Source: Planotetraspora thailandica (GTDB lineage: Bacteria > Actinomycetota > Actinomycetes > Streptosporangiales > Streptosporangiaceae). Taken from it: a stretch of DNA of 64,000 nucleotides. Made by a program: the position numbers and the translations under genes. Shown here one piece after another: positions 18,264 to 26,194 of this stretch (the first letter of the stretch is position 1; each line of letters opens with the position of its first letter). Location: the NCBI RefSeq assembly GCF_016863335.1, contig NZ_BOOR01000062.1:1-64000 (forward strand), in the 5' to 3' direction. The notes under the pieces are model-generated. The model saw only the letters and a program-made list of their open reading frames with translations. It was not told where the DNA came from and did no database searches.

Positions 18264-19490
18264 TCAGATGACTCCGTTCGACTTCAGAGCGGCCAGCTCG
18301 TCGGCGTCCACGCCGAGGGCCGCGTAGATCTCGTTGTTGTGCTCGCCGAGAAGCGGCGGCGTGGTCACGTTGACCGGGGAATCCGAAAGGCTCAGGGGGC
18401 TGGCGACCGTCGCGAAGGTGCCGCGCTCGGGGTGCTCGACGTCGACGATGATCCCCTCGGCCCGCAGCGAGTCGTCCTCGATGAGCTCCTTGGTCGACAG
18501 GATCGGCCCGCAGGGGATGTTCTCGGCGTTGAGCGCGTCCAGCACCTCCCACTTGCCGTGGAGGCTGGTCCAGTCCTGGATGAGCTGGAACATCTTGTCC
18601 AGCTTCGGCAGCCGCGCCGCCGGGGTCGCCCACTCGGGGTCGTCCGCGAGCTCCGGCCGGCCGATGATCCGGGAGAGGGGGGCCCAGCCGGGCGGCTGGA
18701 CGATCACGTAGATGTAGTCGTTGGGCCCGCCGGGCGCGCACTTGACGGCCCATCCCGGCTGACCGCCGCCGGAGGCGTTGCCCGAGCGGGGCACGTCCTC
18801 GCCGAAGGTCTTGTTGGGGTATTCGGCGAGCGTCCCGTGGACCAGGCGCTGCTGGTCGCGCAGCTTGACCCGGCACAGGTTCAGCACGGCGTGCTGCATC
18901 GCCACCTGGACCCGCTGGCCGCGGCCGGTGTGGGTGCGCTGGTACAGCGCGGCGAGGATGCCGGCGACCGTGTGGATGCCGGTGCCGGAGTCGCCGATCT
19001 GCGCGCCGGTGGCCAGGGGCGGGCCGTCCTCGAAGCCGGTGGTGCTCATCGAGCCGCCCATCGCCTGCGCGACCACCTCGTAGGCCTTGAAGTTGGCGTA
19101 CTTGCCAGGGCCGAAGCCCTTGATCGAGGCGTAGATGAGCCGGGGGTTGAGCTCCTGCAGCCGCTCCCAGGTGAAGCCCATGCGGTCGACCGCGCCGGGG
19201 CCGAAGTTCTCCACCAGGATGTCGGCGTCGCGCACCATCTCGGTGAACAGTTCCTTGCCGCGCTCGCTCTTCATGTTGAGCGTGATGCTCTTCTTGTTGC
19301 AGTTGAGCATCGTGAAGTAGAGGCTGTCGACGTCGGGCACGTCGCGCAGCTGCTGGCGGGTGATGTCGCCCGTGGGCGATTCGAGCTTGACGACGTCGGC
19401 GCCGAGCCAGGCGAGCAGCTGGGTGCAGGACGGACCGGACTGGACGTGGGTCATGTCGAGGACGCGCACGCCCTCGAGGGCTCTGGTCAT
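18264..19490 (-). CDS. frc: Formyl-CoA:oxalate CoA-transferase (class III)
   Basis: The 408-residue protein follows Oxalobacter Frc closely. It has [20 protein letters not shown] at the N-terminus, [19 protein letters not shown] near 56-74, [16 protein letters not shown] near 94-109, the catalytic aspartate D167 in GDSGTGIH, and the glycine loop GGGQPGW near 240. It would transfer CoA between formate (or succinate) and oxalate to give oxalyl-CoA. The gene starts 10 bp after the ThDP enzyme stop, with AGGAG 7 nt upstream. The succinyl-CoA:oxalate variant is an alternative, given the SCS-like genes nearby. Confidence 0.9.
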   Translation of the reverse strand: MTRALEGVRVLDMTHVQSGPSCTQLLAWLGADVVKLESPTGDITRQQLRDVPDVDSLYFTMLNCNKKSITLNMKSERGKELFTEMVRDADILVENFGPGAVDRMGFTWERLQELNPRLIYASIKGFGPGKYANFKAYEVVAQAMGGSMSTTGFEDGPPLATGAQIGDSGTGIHTVAGILAALYQRTHTGRGQRVQVAMQHAVLNLCRVKLRDQQRLVHGTLAEYPNKTFGEDVPRSGNASGGGQPGWAVKCAPGGPNDYIYVIVQPPGWAPLSRIIGRPELADDPEWATPAARLPKLDKMFQLIQDWTSLHGKWEVLDALNAENIPCGPILSTKELIEDDSLRAEGIIVDVEHPERGTFATVASPLSLSDSPVNVTTPPLLGEHNNEIYAALGVDADELAALKSNGVI

Positions 19491-19500
19491 CGCGGCGCTC

Positions 19501-21186
19501 CTACTTGTACATCGTCTGGTTCATGGTTCCGGGGGCGTAGACGTCCGGGTCGACCCACACGTTGATCAGTGCGGGCTTGCCCGACTCACGGGCGCGCTCG
19601 AGCGCGGGCCGGATGTCCGCCGGGTCGCGGACCTCCTCGCCGTATCCGCCGAGCATGCGGGCGAACTCGTCGTACCTGACGTCGCCCAGGGTGTTGCCGA
19701 CCCTGCCCCGGTCCTCGCCGTACTTGGCGGCCTGGCCGTACCGGATCTGGTTCATCGAGGAGTTGTTGCCGATGACCCCGATGAAGGGCAGGTCGAAGCG
19801 GACCATGGTCTCGAAGTCCCAGCCGGTGAGGCTGAAGGCGCCGTCGCCGAACAGGCACAGCACCTCCTTGTCGCGCTGGGCGTACTTCGCGGCCATCGCG
19901 AAGGCGACGCCGACGCCGAGGGTGCCGAGCGGGCCCGGGTCCATCCAGTGGCCGGGCGACTTGGGCTGCACGACCTGGCCGGAGAAGGTGACGATGTCGC
20001 CGCCGTCGCCGATGTAGATCGTGTCTTCGGTCAGGAACTCGTTGATCTCGTGGACCAGGCGGTAGGGGTCGATCGGCTGCGAGCCGGACAGCTGGCGGGG
20101 CAGCCGCTTCTCGAACGCCTTGGTCTCGACCTCGCGCAGCTCCTCCAGCCACTTCTTGCGGCGGGCGCTGCCGTTGTCGTCACGGCCGGAGGCGGCGGCG
20201 ACGGCGGCCGACAGCACCAGGCCGGCGTCGCCGACGATGCCGAGGTCGATGTCGCGGTTCTTGCCCACGGTGCGGTAGTCGAGGTCGATCTGCACCACGG
20301 TCGCGGTCGGCGACAGCCGCTTGCCGTATCCCATGCGGAAGTCGAACGGCGTGCCGACGATGATGATGAGGTCGGCCTCGGTGAAGGCGTAGCGCCGCGA
20401 CAGCTGGAAGTGGTGCGGGTCACCGGGAGGCAGGGTGCCGCGGCCGGAGCCGTTCATGTACGCCGGCACGTTGAGCGCGCGGACGAAGTCGATCGCGTCG
20501 TCCGTGGCACGGCACGTCCAGACCTGGCTGCCCAGGAGGATGGCCGGCTTCTCCGAGTGCACGATCAGGTCGGCGAGGCGCTCGATGGCCGCCGGGTCGC
20601 CCAGCTGGCGCGTGGAGGCGCGGTAGTGCCCGGCCTTCGGGATGCGCGCCTTCTCCAGCGGGACCCTGGCGTCCAGCACGTCGCGCGGGATCTCCAGGAA
20701 CGACGGCCCCGGGGCTCCGCTGTAGCACTCTCTGAAGGCCATGGACACGATGTCGGCCACCCGCTCGGTCGACGGCACCGTCGCGGCGAACTTGGTGATC
20801 GGCGTCATCATGTCGACGTGCGGAAGGTCCTGCAGTGAGCCCATCTTGTGCTGGCTCAGGGCCCCCTGACCGCCGATGAGCAACATGGGGCTCTCGGCTC
20901 GGAAGGCGTTGGCCACACCCGTCACGGCGTCGGTGGTGCCCGGGCCCGCCGTCACGACCGCGCATCCGGGCTTGCCCGTGATGCGCGCGTAGCCGTCTGC
21001 GGCATGCGCGGCGACCTGCTCGTGGCGGACGTCGACGACGTCGATTCCCTCGTCGATGCACCCGTCATAGATGTCGATGATGTGACCGCCGCACAGCGTG
21101 AAGATCACATCGATCCCCTCCGCCTTGAGCGCCTTGGCCACCAGGTGACCGCCGGAGATCGATTCCGGTACGGCTTCCGCTGTCAT
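19501..21186 (-). CDS. ThDP-dependent 2-hydroxyacyl-CoA lyase / oxalyl-CoA decarboxylase-like enzyme
   Basis: The 561-residue enzyme has the ThDP fold: catalytic glutamate in [15 protein letters not shown] near residue 55, the central [20 protein letters not shown] domain, and the cofactor motif [15 protein letters not shown] with [11 protein letters not shown]. The first domain ([26 protein letters not shown]) looks like the HACL/ILVBL branch and not canonical Oxc, whose YEEMD segment is absent. Next to formyl-CoA transferase it most simply decarboxylates oxalyl-CoA to formyl-CoA. Acyloin condensation or cleavage with formyl-CoA is an alternative. ATG 21186 is preferred, because an earlier in-frame start lies within the operator. 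Confidence 0.82.
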   Translation of the reverse strand: MTAEAVPESISGGHLVAKALKAEGIDVIFTLCGGHIIDIYDGCIDEGIDVVDVRHEQVAAHAADGYARITGKPGCAVVTAGPGTTDAVTGVANAFRAESPMLLIGGQGALSQHKMGSLQDLPHVDMMTPITKFAATVPSTERVADIVSMAFRECYSGAPGPSFLEIPRDVLDARVPLEKARIPKAGHYRASTRQLGDPAAIERLADLIVHSEKPAILLGSQVWTCRATDDAIDFVRALNVPAYMNGSGRGTLPPGDPHHFQLSRRYAFTEADLIIIVGTPFDFRMGYGKRLSPTATVVQIDLDYRTVGKNRDIDLGIVGDAGLVLSAAVAAASGRDDNGSARRKKWLEELREVETKAFEKRLPRQLSGSQPIDPYRLVHEINEFLTEDTIYIGDGGDIVTFSGQVVQPKSPGHWMDPGPLGTLGVGVAFAMAAKYAQRDKEVLCLFGDGAFSLTGWDFETMVRFDLPFIGVIGNNSSMNQIRYGQAAKYGEDRGRVGNTLGDVRYDEFARMLGGYGEEVRDPADIRPALERARESGKPALINVWVDPDVYAPGTMNQTMYK

Positions 21187-21225
21187 CTTTGTCGTCCTCT
21201 CGCTGTCGCGATCTGTGTTGACTCC

Positions 21226-21241
21226 ATACTGCATACCGTAT
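21226..21241. promoter_or_regulatory. Operator-like tandem motif (copy 4), ahead of the ThDP enzyme gene
   Basis: ATACTGCAT and ATACCGTAT overlap with a 7-bp offset. The second is a perfect ATAC-n-GTAT core. It lies 40 bp upstream of the start of the decarboxylase/CoA-transferase operon. Confidence 0.75.
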
Positions 21242-21306
21242 GTTGCAAGGTGTACTCCGGTGATCGGGCGATGTCCAGACCCTTTCGCCCGGGCGACGAA
21301 GCAGTT

Positions 21307-22572
21307 TCAGGCCGGAAGAGCGAGGAGCTCGACCGGCCCTCCCTCCCACCTGGGCGGAACCACCGCGAGCGCGTCGGCCAGGGCCGCCCCCCATAACGAC
21401 CCAGGACGGTCGTGCCCCACAGGAACCGCTCCACGCGCGGAGCGCCGCACCGCCACCAGGCGGGTGTCGGACGGGTGCGACGGCACGGTCTCCGCGAGCG
21501 CGGTGCGCTCGCCCCGGCACTCCGGCCGGCCGAGGAGCCCACGGACCGCCGGAAGCAGGAGCGTGAGAGCGGCGGCCAGCGCCGCGTAGGGATTGCCCGG
21601 CAGGCCCACGACCAGGCGTCCTCCGGGCAGGCGGGCGAGCAACTGCGGGTGGCCGGGCCGTACGGCGACGCCGTCCACCAGCACGTCGGCCCCGAGCCTG
21701 CTGAGCACCGGCCGCAGATGGTCGGCGCGGCCCTTCGACGAGGCGCCGCAGACGGCGATCACATCGGCGGAGCCGCAGTGCGCGGCGATCGCCCTGGTCA
21801 GGGCGGCCTCGCCGTCCGGGACCCAGCGCGACTCCCCCGCCCGGCCGCCCGCCCATTCGATCAGGCCGGGCAGCAGCGGGCCCACGGCGTCGCGCACTCG
21901 GCCCTCCCCCGGGAGGCCGGCGCCGACCACCTCGTCACCTGTGATCAGCACGCCGACGACGGGAAGCGGGTGAACCCGCAGCGTGTCGTGGCCCAGCCCG
22001 GCGGCGAGCCCGAGCGCGACCGGCGTCAGCGGCGCACCCGCGCCCAGGACGACCGAGCCCTCGGCGCATTCCTCGCCGCGCCGCCTGATGTGCCTGCCGT
22101 ACGGGGAATCCCCCGACACCTCCGTCGCCGCCAGGCCGCGCCGTTCCGACGCGGCCTCGTAAGGAAGCACGGAATCCGCGCCCTCGGGCACGGGAGCACC
22201 GGTGGCGATCTCCACGGCCGTGCCGGGCGCCAGGGTCCCGCGATGGCGCGGCTGCCCCGCCAGCACCCTGCCCACCACGCGCCACGGGGACGGCCCCGCC
22301 ACCGCGTAGCCGTCCATCGCCGCGACGTCGTCGCGGGGCAGGGCCACCAGGGCGCGCAGCGGCTGGGCCAGGCGGCAGCCGCCGGCCAGGGAAAGAGGCA
22401 GGTCGGCAGGGGGAAGCGGGCGCACCGCCTGCGTCGCTATCCGCCGCGCGGTGTCCCAGGGCACCGGGGCCCCGTGAAGGCCCCTGTGCCTGTCCCCGTG
22501 CCCGTCCCGCCTCGGCGGTGTCGCCGCGGACGCGGTGGTCTCCGCGTACCGGATCCTGTCGGCAACGGTCAT
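21307..22572 (-). CDS. moeA: Molybdopterin molybdotransferase MoeA
   Basis: The 421-residue protein shows the MoeA signatures: RDDVAAMDGYA near residues 78-88, EIATGAPVPEGADSVLPYE near 120-138, TGDEV in the MoCF domain near 212, and GLPGNPYAAL near 324. It inserts molybdate into molybdopterin. It is divergent from the PanE2-like gene, with an operator copy in the 71-bp spacer, and lies close to fdhD. Both would serve a molybdenum or tungsten formate dehydrogenase consuming formate from oxalate. The N-terminal 30 residues are Arg/His-rich and probably disordered. Confidence 0.92.
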   Translation of the reverse strand: MTVADRIRYAETTASAATPPRRDGHGDRHRGLHGAPVPWDTARRIATQAVRPLPPADLPLSLAGGCRLAQPLRALVALPRDDVAAMDGYAVAGPSPWRVVGRVLAGQPRHRGTLAPGTAVEIATGAPVPEGADSVLPYEAASERRGLAATEVSGDSPYGRHIRRRGEECAEGSVVLGAGAPLTPVALGLAAGLGHDTLRVHPLPVVGVLITGDEVVGAGLPGEGRVRDAVGPLLPGLIEWAGGRAGESRWVPDGEAALTRAIAAHCGSADVIAVCGASSKGRADHLRPVLSRLGADVLVDGVAVRPGHPQLLARLPGGRLVVGLPGNPYAALAAALTLLLPAVRGLLGRPECRGERTALAETVPSHPSDTRLVAVRRSARGAVPVGHDRPGSLWGAALADALAVVPPRWEGGPVELLALPA

Positions 22573-22599
22573 CAGCGGCTCCTTGATTTCAATTTTGCC

Positions 22600-22615
22600 A
22601 TACTGTATACCGAAT
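22600..22615. promoter_or_regulatory. Operator-like tandem motif (copy 5), moeA/panE2-like spacer
   Basis: ATACTGTAT (perfect core) and ATACCGAAT overlap with a 7-bp offset. The site lies between divergent moeA and the PanE2-like gene and overlaps a TATACC-like -10 for the latter. Confidence 0.75.
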
Positions 22616-22643
22616 GCACAGTCGACGCGAGAACGGAGCTACT

Positions 22644-23648
22644 GTGAAGGTCGCTGTTCTTGGCGCCGGCGCCATCGGCGCGTATGTGGGGGCCGCCCTG
22701 CATACCGCCGGCGTCGAGGTGCATCTCATCGCCCGCGGAACCCACCTGGAAGCCATGCGGAAGTCGGGCGTCCGTGTGCTGAGTCCACGAGGGGACTTCA
22801 CCGCCCACCCGCATTCGACGGACGACCCCAACGAGGTCGGGCCCGTCGATTTCGTGTTCCTCGGCCTCAAGGCCAACTCCTACGCCTCGGCCGACCACAT
22901 GGTCCGCCCGCTGCTGCACGAGAGAACGGCCCTCGTCGCGGCCCAGAACGGCATCCCCTGGTGGTACTTCCACCGGCTGCCCGGGCCGTACCAGGGCTAC
23001 CGGATCGAGAGCGTGGACCCGGGCGGCAGCGTCACCGCCGCCCTCCCCCTCGAACGCGCCGTCGGCTGCGTTGTCTACGCCGCCACCGAGATCGAGGAGC
23101 CGGGCGTGATCCGGCACCTCGAAGGCACCCGCTTCTCCATCGGGGAGCCGAGCGGAGAACTCTCCCCCCGATGCGTCGAGCTCAGCGAGGCCATGGTCGC
23201 CGGCGGGCTCAAGTGCCCCGTCGAGGCCGACCTGCGCCGCGACATCTGGGTGAAGCTCATGGGCAACATCGCCTTCAACCCGATCAGCGCCCTGACCAGG
23301 GCCACCATGGCGGGCATCTGCCGGCACACGGGCACGCGCGACCTCGTCGTCGCGATGATGCGCGAGACCGTCGACGTCGCCCAGAGGGTCGGCTGCGACC
23401 CGCACATCTCCATCGAGCGCCGTCTCGCCGGAGCCGAGAAGGCGGGCGAGCACAAGACCTCCACCCTCCAGGACCTGGAGAAGGGCAAACCGCTCGAGCT
23501 CGACGTGATCCTCGCGGCCGTCGTCGAGCTGGCCGACCTCACCGGTGCGTCCGTCCCCACCCTCCGGGCGATCCACGCGGTGACCGATCTGCTCGACGAG
23601 CAGGTGAGGCAGAGCCTTGTTCCGGCCACTTCGGCGGGCATACCGTAG
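22644..23648 (+). CDS. Ketopantoate-reductase-family protein, oxalyl-CoA reductase (PanE2) candidate
   Basis: The 334-residue protein has the ApbA/PanE fold: KVAVLGAGAIGAYVGAAL at the N-terminus, KANSYASAD near residue 78, and the catalytic-lysine segment DIWVKLMGNIAFNPISALT near 203-221. It is about 30 residues longer than PanE. In Methylobacterium, PanE2 of this family reduces oxalyl-CoA to glyoxylate. The same role here would join the oxalate and glyoxylate modules. The GTG at 22644 has GGAG 5 nt upstream, while the ATG at 22614 overlaps the operator. True ketopantoate reductase is the alternative but fits the neighbours poorly. Confidence 0.8.
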   Translation: MKVAVLGAGAIGAYVGAALHTAGVEVHLIARGTHLEAMRKSGVRVLSPRGDFTAHPHSTDDPNEVGPVDFVFLGLKANSYASADHMVRPLLHERTALVAAQNGIPWWYFHRLPGPYQGYRIESVDPGGSVTAALPLERAVGCVVYAATEIEEPGVIRHLEGTRFSIGEPSGELSPRCVELSEAMVAGGLKCPVEADLRRDIWVKLMGNIAFNPISALTRATMAGICRHTGTRDLVVAMMRETVDVAQRVGCDPHISIERRLAGAEKAGEHKTSTLQDLEKGKPLELDVILAAVVELADLTGASVPTLRAIHAVTDLLDEQVRQSLVPATSAGIP

Positions 23649-23655
23649 ACCGCAT
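23640..23655. promoter_or_regulatory. Operator-like tandem motif (copy 6), ahead of the fdhD unit
   Basis: ATACCGTAG and AGACCGCAT overlap with the same 7-bp offset. The site begins within the last codons of the PanE2-like gene and lies 21 bp upstream of the short reading frame coupled to fdhD. Confidence 0.6.
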
Positions 23656-23676
23656 ACACCCGAGAAGGATGGCCGC

Positions 23677-23736
23677 ATGAAGCAGCGTGCCGAGCACTAC
23701 TTAAAGCACGTCCAGAACGTGGCGAGCGATGGGTAG
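23677..23736 (+). CDS. 19-codon leader-like reading frame coupled to fdhD
   Basis: The frame encodes MKQRAEHYLKHVQNVASDG after a GAGAAGG ribosome binding site at 23662-23668 and just after an operator copy. Its stop (TAG 23734) overlaps the fdhD start (ATG 23729) by 8 bp. It could be a coupling peptide or the remnant of a larger gene. No family is recognisable at this length. Confidence 0.4.
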   Translation: MKQRAEHYLKHVQNVASDG

Positions 23737-24565
23737 GGTCACCGTCCAGCGCCGCATCCTGCGGTTGCGCGACTCGGCGGTCTCCCGCCGAGTCGACGCG
23801 CTGGCGGCCGAGGAGCCGCTGGAGATCCGGCTGAACGGCAAGGCGCTCACCATCACCATGCGGACGCCCGGCGACGACTTCGACCTCGCCGCCGGGTTCC
23901 TCGTCAGCGAGGGCGTCATCGGCTCGGCAGCCGAGATCGACACCATCCGCTACTGCGCCGGGGCGACCGTCGACGGCGAGAACACCTACAACGTCCTCGA
24001 CGTACGGCTTGCGCCCGGCGTCACGCCTCCGGCCGTGTCACTGGAGCGCAACTTCTACACGACCTCCTCCTGCGGGGTGTGCGGCAAGGCCTCGCTGGAG
24101 GCGGTCCGCACCGTGGCGCGGTGGGAGGTCTCCGGCGACCCCGTCCGGCTGGAGCCCGGCCTGATCGCGATGCTGCCCGACCGGCTCAGGGCCGCCCAGC
24201 GGGTGTTCGACCGCACCGGGGGCCTGCACGGCGCCGGGCTGTTCACGGCCTCGGGCGAGACGCTCTGCGTGCGCGAGGACGTCGGCAGGCACAACGCGGT
24301 CGACAAGCTGCTGGGATGGGCGGCCCGCGGGGGCCGCCTGCCGCTGACCTCCACGGTGCTCATGGTGTCGGGGCGGGCCTCGTTCGAGTTGGTGCAGAAG
24401 GCGGTCATGGGCGGCATCCCGGTCCTGGCCGCCGTGTCGGCCCCCTCGTCGCTGGCCGTCGAGCTGGCGGCCGAGCGGGGTCTCACCCTGCTCGGTTTCG
24501 TGCGCGGCAGCTCGATGAACGCCTACACCGGCGAGGAGCGCCTGGCCGGGGTCGCCGCCGTCTGA
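23729..24565 (+). CDS. fdhD: Formate dehydrogenase accessory sulfurtransferase FdhD
   Basis: The 278-residue protein has the FdhD sulfur-carrying loop SSCGVCG with C115 and C118, and the late segments EDVGRHNAVDKLLGWA and LMVSGRASFELVQKA. It transfers sulfur to the molybdenum cofactor of formate dehydrogenase. No formate dehydrogenase gene is in the window, so the enzyme must be elsewhere. Its ribosome binding site lies inside the preceding 19-codon frame. Placement in the oxalate island fits disposal of formate released from formyl-CoA. Confidence 0.93.
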   Translation: MGRVTVQRRILRLRDSAVSRRVDALAAEEPLEIRLNGKALTITMRTPGDDFDLAAGFLVSEGVIGSAAEIDTIRYCAGATVDGENTYNVLDVRLAPGVTPPAVSLERNFYTTSSCGVCGKASLEAVRTVARWEVSGDPVRLEPGLIAMLPDRLRAAQRVFDRTGGLHGAGLFTASGETLCVREDVGRHNAVDKLLGWAARGGRLPLTSTVLMVSGRASFELVQKAVMGGIPVLAAVSAPSSLAVELAAERGLTLLGFVRGSSMNAYTGEERLAGVAAV

Positions 24566-24600
24566 GTCACGACCCGAGGGTCGTCGGAGGGAAAGCCGTC

Positions 24601-25515
24601 GTGGAGCTGCGCGACATCGAGATCTTCCTGACCCTGGCCGAGGAGCTGCACTTCGGCCGGACGGCCGAGCGCCTGCACGTCTCCCAGGCCCGGGTCAGCC
24701 AGTCGATCAAGAGGCAGGAGCGCCGCATCGGCGCCACATTGTTCGAGCGCACCAGCCGCACCGTGCTGCTGACCCCGGTCGGACGGCGCCTGCGCGAGGA
24801 CCTCCAGCGGGGATACGAGCTGATCCAGGCCGGCATCGCCGCGGCGACCGCCGCGGGCCGCGGCCTGTCCGGGACGGTGCGGCTGGGTCTCATGGGCGCG
24901 CTCGGCCCGCAGATGCGCGGCGTGATCGAGGCGTTCCGCGCCCGCCACCCCGACTGTGACGTGCGGACCCTGGAGTTCCATTTCGGCGACCCCTTCGGCG
25001 CGCTGCGCGGCGGCCGGGTCGACCTGCAACTGCTCTGGCTGCCCGTCAGGGAGCCCGATCTGACGGTGGGCCCGGTCGTGCTGACCGAGGGCCGCCTGCT
25101 GGCCGTGCCGGCCGGGCACCCACTGGCCGGCCGGGCGTCGGCCTGCCTGGACGACCTCGCCGACCAGGTCGTCTTCGGCCCGGGAAGAGGGTTGCCGCCC
25201 TATTGGGAGGAGGCGATGGTGCCCCTGCGCACACCCGGCGGGCGGCCGGTGCCGCGCGGGCCTGCCGTACGGACCTTCCCCGAGGCTCTGGCCCTCGTGG
25301 CCGCCGGGCAGGGTGTCACCGTGCTGAACGAGCATGTGGCACGGCATCACCGCCATCCGGGGGTGGTCTGCCTGCCGATCCACGACGCGCCGCCGACCGA
25401 GTGGGCGCTGGTGTGGCGCACCACGGGCGAGAGTGCCCACGTCAGGGCCTTCGCGCAGACGGTGCGCCAGGTCGGCGTCGGCGTGACGGCCCTGCCCGGC
25501 TCACAACTGCCGTGA
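24601..25515 (+). CDS. LysR-family transcriptional regulator
   Basis: The 304-residue protein starts with a classic LysR winged helix (MELRDIEIFLTLAEELHFGR, VSQARVSQSIKRQERRIG). A periplasmic-binding-like co-inducer domain follows from about residue 92. The start is GTG, about 9 nt after GGAGGG. It lies 35 bp after fdhD on the same strand and is probably co-transcribed. It might tune formate or oxalate genes, or a gene outside the island. The target is unknown. Confidence 0.9.
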   Translation: MELRDIEIFLTLAEELHFGRTAERLHVSQARVSQSIKRQERRIGATLFERTSRTVLLTPVGRRLREDLQRGYELIQAGIAAATAAGRGLSGTVRLGLMGALGPQMRGVIEAFRARHPDCDVRTLEFHFGDPFGALRGGRVDLQLLWLPVREPDLTVGPVVLTEGRLLAVPAGHPLAGRASACLDDLADQVVFGPGRGLPPYWEEAMVPLRTPGGRPVPRGPAVRTFPEALALVAAGQGVTVLNEHVARHHRHPGVVCLPIHDAPPTEWALVWRTTGESAHVRAFAQTVRQVGVGVTALPGSQLP

Positions 25516-25537
25516 GGGCCTTCTCAGCCGGCTGCGG

Positions 25538-26026
25538 TCAGATCGTCCCCGGCTCAATGGAGCCGATGTCTGCGGAGATCGACCGGAATCGTTCGGCGCC
25601 GAGAGGCTCGACGACCCGGCGGCGCAGGGACTCGACGAGCACGGCGACGCAGTCGGTGGCGACCTCGAGGCCTCGCTCGGTCAGCGCCGCGTAGATCAGC
25701 CGTCGGTCCTGCGGGCAGGCCCGGCGTTCGATCAGGCCCGCATCCATGAGGCGGTCGGCGACCTTGGTGGTGCCGGCGGTGGAGAATCCGAGCGCCTGGG
25801 TGAGCCGGCCCATCGGAACGGCGTGTTCCGGGGTCTCCAACAGAACGCAGAGCACCTCGAGCGCCGACGGCGAGATTCCGACCTTCGCCTCCACGTCGGC
25901 CATCAGGAGAGAGGTCAGCCGCCGGAACCCCGACCGCAGGACGCTCCAGTGCTGCATCAACGTCTGATCGTCCAAGTCCAGGCCGTGGGCCGCCTCTGAC
26001 TGACGGGTAGACGCCGGTGTGTCCAT
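25538..26026 (-). CDS. MarR-family transcriptional regulator
   Basis: The 162-residue protein has the MarR winged helix at about residues 45-115 (LTQALGFSTAGTTKVADRLMDAGLIERR, DRRLIYAALTERG). It is divergent from an NADP-dependent quinone oxidoreductase gene, with a 168-bp AT-richer spacer that holds inverted repeats. The usual logic is repression of the oxidoreductase, relieved by a phenolic or oxidant. Confidence 0.9.
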   Translation of the reverse strand: MDTPASTRQSEAAHGLDLDDQTLMQHWSVLRSGFRRLTSLLMADVEAKVGISPSALEVLCVLLETPEHAVPMGRLTQALGFSTAGTTKVADRLMDAGLIERRACPQDRRLIYAALTERGLEVATDCVAVLVESLRRRVVEPLGAERFRSISADIGSIEPGTI

Positions 26027-26090
26027 GCGTTCCCCTCCTCCTGAGTCTGTCCTGCGCTTGCTCCCAGGATACTTCGCCCGTTATTGTCTC

Positions 26091-26123
26091 ACTAGTTACT
26101 TAATTGCTGGCTAGCTAATAGCC
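26091..26123. promoter_or_regulatory. AT-rich operator candidate for the MarR protein
   Basis: An unusually AT-rich stretch in the divergent spacer contains GGCTA-n5-TAGCC at 26109-26123 and paired CTAG elements. It is the best candidate for MarR binding. Confidence 0.45.
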
Positions 26124-26194
26124 GGATCTCCTTCTCGGTGCGCGTACCGTCAAGCCGGCGATGTACGCCGCCATTCCAATGGAAAGGACTCACG

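Noticed and set aside
16077-19565. A plus-strand open frame of more than 1100 codons
   Set aside because: It is the antisense of the acyl-CoA ligase and CoA-transferase genes. Its His/Asp/Gly/Val-rich translation has no domain and is a usual artefact of high GC3.
21187-21234. Longer N-terminus for the ThDP enzyme starting at 21234
   Set aside because: That start lies within the operator core and lacks a ribosome binding site. ATG 21186 is better placed.
22614-22643. ATG 22614 as start of the PanE2-like protein
   Set aside because: It overlaps the operator, and the Rossmann motif begins just after GTG 22644, which has GGAG upstream.
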